IMG/VR virus record: IMGVR_UViG_3300025151_000031
Coordinates: 1 to 64,000 of that record
Reading direction: 5' to 3' (one strand)
DNA length: 64,000 bases
DNA from: a virus
Shown here: positions 60,937-64,000 of the stretch, one piece after another
Position numbering within the stretch: the stretch's first letter is position 1
Layout of the letters: the number at the start of each line of letters is the position of its first letter
Position numbers and translations under genes: made by a program
Notes under the pieces: generated by a model
Told to the model about the DNA's origin: nothing
Seen by the model: the letters and a program-made list of their open reading frames with translations, nothing else
Databases searched by the model: none

Positions 60937-61347
60937 ATGGCAAAAACAAAATTAAAAACCACATGCGGAGAATTAGTAGATCTAATGAACGGACTTTTTT
61001 CAGTTCAAGATGTACCAGGAAAAGACTTTGCTTTAATAGTTTCTAGTAATATGACTAATCTTCAAAAAGTTTTAAAACATCTTGAGGAGGCTGGAAGACC
61101 TTCAGAGGAGTTTATAAAATTTGCTGCAGAAATGCAAAGATTACAACAAACTAATAGTGACGATGCGTTAAAAGAATTAGAAAAAGCTAACTCAGAATTA
61201 ATAGCGGAAAGAAAACTTCAAATGGAAAAAGTGCAAGAATTATTAAAAGAAAGCGCTGAAGCAGAATTAGAAGTTTTACCTAAAGATATGCTTCCTAATA
61301 ATTTAACGGCAAAACAAATTAATAACTTAGAAAAAATAATAGTATAA
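60937..61347 (+). CDS. Helical virion-module protein (136 aa)
   Basis: Helical throughout: CGELVDLMNGLFSVQDVPGKDFALIVSSNMTNLQKVLKHLEEA, then a Glu/Lys-rich coiled coil. The first part resembles small helical siphophage proteins of the DUF1617 type, but that is tentative. Function unknown, possibly an assembly chaperone. First gene of a TAATG-coupled cassette. Confidence 0.5.
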   Translation: MAKTKLKTTCGELVDLMNGLFSVQDVPGKDFALIVSSNMTNLQKVLKHLEEAGRPSEEFIKFAAEMQRLQQTNSDDALKELEKANSELIAERKLQMEKVQELLKESAEAELEVLPKDMLPNNLTAKQINNLEKIIV

Positions 61348-61661
61348 TGGCAATTAGAAATGATTCTGATAAATTTTTACAGGGTATAAAAAATCTTGGT
61401 GAAAAAGGTAATGGCTCTCATGGAGCATTTTTTATAAATGATACAGATTCACATACTGCAGCAGGCGGATGGAATGCAATTACATTTACAGAAAATACAG
61501 TATTTACTACATTAACTGCAAGCAATTGGAGTGGTGATACCTTTACTACTCCAGAGGTCTTTCCTGAAGGATTAACTATATATGGTAATTTTACAGTGAT
61601 AGCTCTTGAAAGTGGAGCGTGTATAGCATATTTTGCAACTAGTAATACTACTGTAACATAA
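61347..61661 (+). CDS. Small virion protein (104 aa)
   Basis: Beta-rich: GSHGAFFINDTDSHTAAGGWNAITFTENTVFTTLTASNWSG and PEGLTIYGNFTVIALESGACIAYF. This wording is typical of short phage surface or fibre-associated proteins. Start and preceding stop share a base (TAATG), and so do its stop and the next start. Confidence 0.5.
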   Translation: MAIRNDSDKFLQGIKNLGEKGNGSHGAFFINDTDSHTAAGGWNAITFTENTVFTTLTASNWSGDTFTTPEVFPEGLTIYGNFTVIALESGACIAYFATSNTTVT

Positions 61662-62524
61662 TGTTAAGTTTAAGATCATCAAATACTAGTAGTTCTACTA
61701 AATTTAGAAAGAAGAAATTTAGTTCTGTAAAGTCTGGTCCTGTAGTATGGATAGACTTTACAGATCGTAGAACTGTATATAGTGATGATTCTGGAACATT
61801 AGCAAATACTGGTGATACAATACAATTTGTTGATAATAAAGCTTTTGATAAAAGATTTGGTAGATCTTCTACTGTATGTATAGGATCAGGTTTAAAACAA
61901 CAAACTTCATCAAGGAGACCTGCTTTTGTAACAGGAGTTTACGGTTTAACTGCCGCTAGATTTGATGGTGCTAATGATCAACTTTTAGGAGATAAAGCTG
62001 TGGCAGCTGTAGCAACAAATCGATTGTCGACTTCACGTTTAGATGGGCAGGACATAACTGTGTTTTGGGTAGCAAAAAATGATAGTACTACTCCAGGACA
62101 AGAAAATGTTTTAGTCTTTGGTTCTCATGATGTAACTGATGGATCAAGTGATCCAATACAGATTGGTGTTCAGAATAATGATTATCGAATATTTATGGGA
62201 GATGCAAGTGATAAAAGTGGAGATGTTAATATGAATACTAATAGACAGGCAACAACAAATGTTGAACTTTGGACAGTTAAATTTGCTGGAAGTTCAAATG
62301 CTTACATGTATGCAAATGGTGATACTAGTGACGGTATAACCAATGGAACAACTAAAGATCATGGGTATCCGTTAGATGTTAATAATCTTGATTGTTCAAT
62401 AAATATAGGAGCTGGGACTTGGGACGGTGATATTTATGAGTTATTAGTATATAATACAGCTTTACCTGACAAAGAAATAAAAGAGATAGAGCGAAAATTA
62501 AAACAAAAATATAAAATAACATAA
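61661..62524 (+). CDS. Concanavalin/LamG-like domain protein (287 aa)
   Basis: The segment VVWIDFTDRRTVYSDDSGTL, then VTGVYGLTAARFDGANDQLL, QDITVFWVAKND, and near the end WDGDIYELLVYNTALPDKEIKEIERKL follow the ConA-like lectin (LamG) pattern. Such domains in phages usually bind surface glycans. No signal peptide. Coupled by TAATG to the gene on each side. Confidence 0.7.
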   Translation: MLSLRSSNTSSSTKFRKKKFSSVKSGPVVWIDFTDRRTVYSDDSGTLANTGDTIQFVDNKAFDKRFGRSSTVCIGSGLKQQTSSRRPAFVTGVYGLTAARFDGANDQLLGDKAVAAVATNRLSTSRLDGQDITVFWVAKNDSTTPGQENVLVFGSHDVTDGSSDPIQIGVQNNDYRIFMGDASDKSGDVNMNTNRQATTNVELWTVKFAGSSNAYMYANGDTSDGITNGTTKDHGYPLDVNNLDCSINIGAGTWDGDIYELLVYNTALPDKEIKEIERKLKQKYKIT

Positions 62525-63597
62525 TGAAAAATATAATAATTTTACTTATATTAATTTGTAGCGTAGGAAACGCACAAGAGTTAAAAAACTTTTTTAAATA
62601 CTCTACGTTTTATACGTCACTAAGTATGAATACTAGTTATATAGAAGATCAAGACTATATAGCTATAGATAAGGGTTACGTAGATGTAACTGAAATTAAT
62701 AAATTTGATTACAATTTAACAATTGGAATCCGAAAAATAGCAAGATTTGATTATGAATACAAAGTTAAAACGTGGTATTATGGTACTGAAAGAGCTGTTG
62801 CAGATAACGTTACTATTGGTAATGCTAACGGTTGGGAGTATCTTTTTAATTATTCTTTTATACGTAATCGTGGTGAAACATTTACTGATCAGAATTACTG
62901 GATTAGATACTTGGGAGATAAATGTGTCACAAAAGTACAGTACAAAGACAATCAAAGAGTAGATCTACAATTTACATCTTTTGATACAAGATATAGAATA
63001 AACTCAGGAAACTGGGACTTTACAGCAGGCGTGGTGATTAGAACTCATCCTGCTTATGGCTTTGTACCAATCAGGGATTTTTGGGTACCAGGCGAATCTA
63101 CCTTTCAACAATTAGCGGAAGACTTTGGCTATGCACCTGAACAATGGGTTCAAGGTTTCTATGTTAATAATAACTGGTATGATGTATCAGGAGGTGATTC
63201 TGTTCTTGTAGCAACTAGTAACGATGAGTTCTTTAACCACTATTTTGGAGATGCAGTTGCATCTTTTAATCAAAGAGAGTTAGAGAAATTAGGAAATCAA
63301 AAGGAAATAAGTACAGTATTTGGATTAGCTTATTATAAGTATACTCCAAAGTTTTGGTTACATGCATGGGTTAATTGTATGCCTTATCATGTAGGATTAG
63401 ATGATTATTCTTTTGATTATTTCCAACCAGAATATAATAATGAAACAATACCTGCATGGGTTGAATGGGATGCTGGTATGGTATTAGGAACTAGGGTAAC
63501 AAAAAATCTTGGTTTATTTATAGAGGGTACTCATATGAGATACTGGATGAAACCAGTATATGAGGTTAAATTTGGGTTTAACTATTTAATATTTTAA
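62524..63597 (+). CDS. Secreted protein, outer-membrane beta-barrel candidate (357 aa)
   Basis: N-terminal signal peptide MKNIIILLILICSVGNAQ with a likely cut between A and Q, as in Bacteroidota. The rest alternates strands with many Tyr/Trp/Phe (KFDYNLTIGIRKIARFDYEYKVKTWYYG, YEVKFGFNYLIF), and the last residue is Phe, the usual C-terminal signature of outer-membrane barrels. No catalytic motif. A phage protein sent to the host envelope could block superinfection, alter receptors or aid release. Being a fibre component is less likely with a cleavable signal. Confidence 0.7.
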   Translation: MKNIIILLILICSVGNAQELKNFFKYSTFYTSLSMNTSYIEDQDYIAIDKGYVDVTEINKFDYNLTIGIRKIARFDYEYKVKTWYYGTERAVADNVTIGNANGWEYLFNYSFIRNRGETFTDQNYWIRYLGDKCVTKVQYKDNQRVDLQFTSFDTRYRINSGNWDFTAGVVIRTHPAYGFVPIRDFWVPGESTFQQLAEDFGYAPEQWVQGFYVNNNWYDVSGGDSVLVATSNDEFFNHYFGDAVASFNQRELEKLGNQKEISTVFGLAYYKYTPKFWLHAWVNCMPYHVGLDDYSFDYFQPEYNNETIPAWVEWDAGMVLGTRVTKNLGLFIEGTHMRYWMKPVYEVKFGFNYLIF

Positions 63598-63600
63598 GAT

Positions 63601-64000
63601 ATGAAAAGAATTATATATATACTAGTATTGTTTATAGGCTCGTTTGCTTATGGACAATTTGATTTTCAACAATTATGTTTAGATTGTGCTGAACAAGAAG
63701 GTTATTATTGTGGAGATGATCCAGAAAACTGGACACAATATGCTCCGCTAGGATGTGTACAAACATCATGGATTAACGATGGATGGGAAGATTGTGTCGA
63801 TGCCAGTGATGAAGGGGCTGATGTAGTACCAACATTACCAATGAATTGTGTACCACCTCCACCAGATTGTGATACAGTATACGTAGATGTAATAGAATAC
63901 ATTTTTGAAACAGATACAGTAGAAGTTGAAGTGCCTTTTTATATTTATGAAACAATTCTTCAAATAGATACAGTATATAATACAGAATATATAACTCAAA
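63601..64000 (+). CDS. Secreted Cys-rich protein with LDL-receptor class A-like motif (3' end outside window)
   Basis: Open to the right edge (133 codons seen). N-terminal signal peptide MKRIIYILVLFIGSFAYGQ. Residues about 50-75 contain GCVQTSWINDGWEDCVDASDE, which matches the calcium-cage end of LDL receptor class A repeats (C...DG..DC.DgSDE). A Pro-rich CVPPPPDC linker follows, then a repetitive acidic/Thr region (DTVYVDVIEYIFETDTVEVEV). Starts 3 nt after the barrel gene's stop. Known LDLa-type motifs occur in marine Bacteroidota secreted proteins, so capture from a host is plausible. Confidence 0.6.
   Translation, partial: MKRIIYILVLFIGSFAYGQFDFQQLCLDCAEQEGYYCGDDPENWTQYAPLGCVQTSWINDGWEDCVDASDEGADVVPTLPMNCVPPPPDCDTVYVDVIEYIFETDTVEVEVPFYIYETILQIDTVYNTEYITQ

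Noticed and set aside
1-64000. CRISPR array, integrase or repressor pointing to lysogeny
   Set aside because: No regularly spaced direct repeats, no tyrosine or serine recombinase motifs, and no repressor-operator layout were seen.

Overview
The window is about 64 kb of an AT-rich tailed-phage genome that reads as a crAss-like phage (order Crassvirales) infecting a Bacteroidota host. The diagnostic gene is an enormous virion protein carrying the DFDID catalytic signature of the crAss-like virion RNA polymerase (family of Cellulophaga phage phi14:2 gp66). It comes with a crAss-type TerL, portal, scaffold and HK97-type capsid series, a family A DNA polymerase, a DnaB-like helicase, an IHF-like protein and rIIA/rIIB-like proteins. 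A Bacteroidota host is supported by A-rich start-codon contexts with little Shine-Dalgarno signal, TAnnTTTG-type promoter boxes, and signal peptides ending in A-Q or G-Q. TAA, TAG and TGA all end genes at sensible places, so the standard bacterial code fits. I see no integrase, repressor, CRISPR array or lysis cassette.

Layout. (1) 2-19228, plus strand: two giant virion proteins. The first is open at the left window edge (at least 4610 residues) and combines helical regions, an HEAYH zincin-like metallopeptidase, the RNA polymerase core and a C-terminal SLOG-like domain. The second (1796 aa) carries a PD-(D/E)XK nuclease domain and a zincin-like region whose first metal-binding His is replaced. 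(2) 19229-38020, minus strand: the early or replication block, with a MazG-like enzyme, 5'-3' exonuclease, rIIB-like and rIIA-like proteins, a Holliday-type nuclease, primase, a probable SSB, a Sak4-like ATPase, helicases, a free-standing DnaA domain IV, DNA polymerase and many small proteins. (3) 38021-38761: divergent control region with a 44-residue basic peptide gene and a large structured RNA candidate. (4) 38762-44340, plus: GroES-like co-chaperonin, small genes, IHF-like protein, SNase-like nuclease and TerL. (5) 44340-64000, plus: a tRNA-like gene, portal, HEISH metallopeptidase, scaffold, major capsid protein, head/tail proteins, repeat-bearing fibre proteins, a LamG-like protein, and two secreted proteins (an outer-membrane beta-barrel candidate and a protein with an LDL-receptor class A-like motif).

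How it works together (inference from crAss-like biology): the giant proteins would enter with the DNA, the virion RNAP would transcribe the minus-strand early block, the early products would replicate the genome, and the plus-strand block, with host-type promoter boxes, would be expressed later by host RNAP to build virions.

The least explained feature is a set of intergenic structured elements (about 21019, 26871, 26956, 34287, 36137, 36934, 37013, 37601 and 38455). Each is closed by complementary arms, mostly 7-14 bp, that bracket roughly 50-130 nt between early genes. They are candidates for an RNA-based or hairpin-promoter control layer. The folds were found by eye only; covariation and transcript mapping were not possible here.
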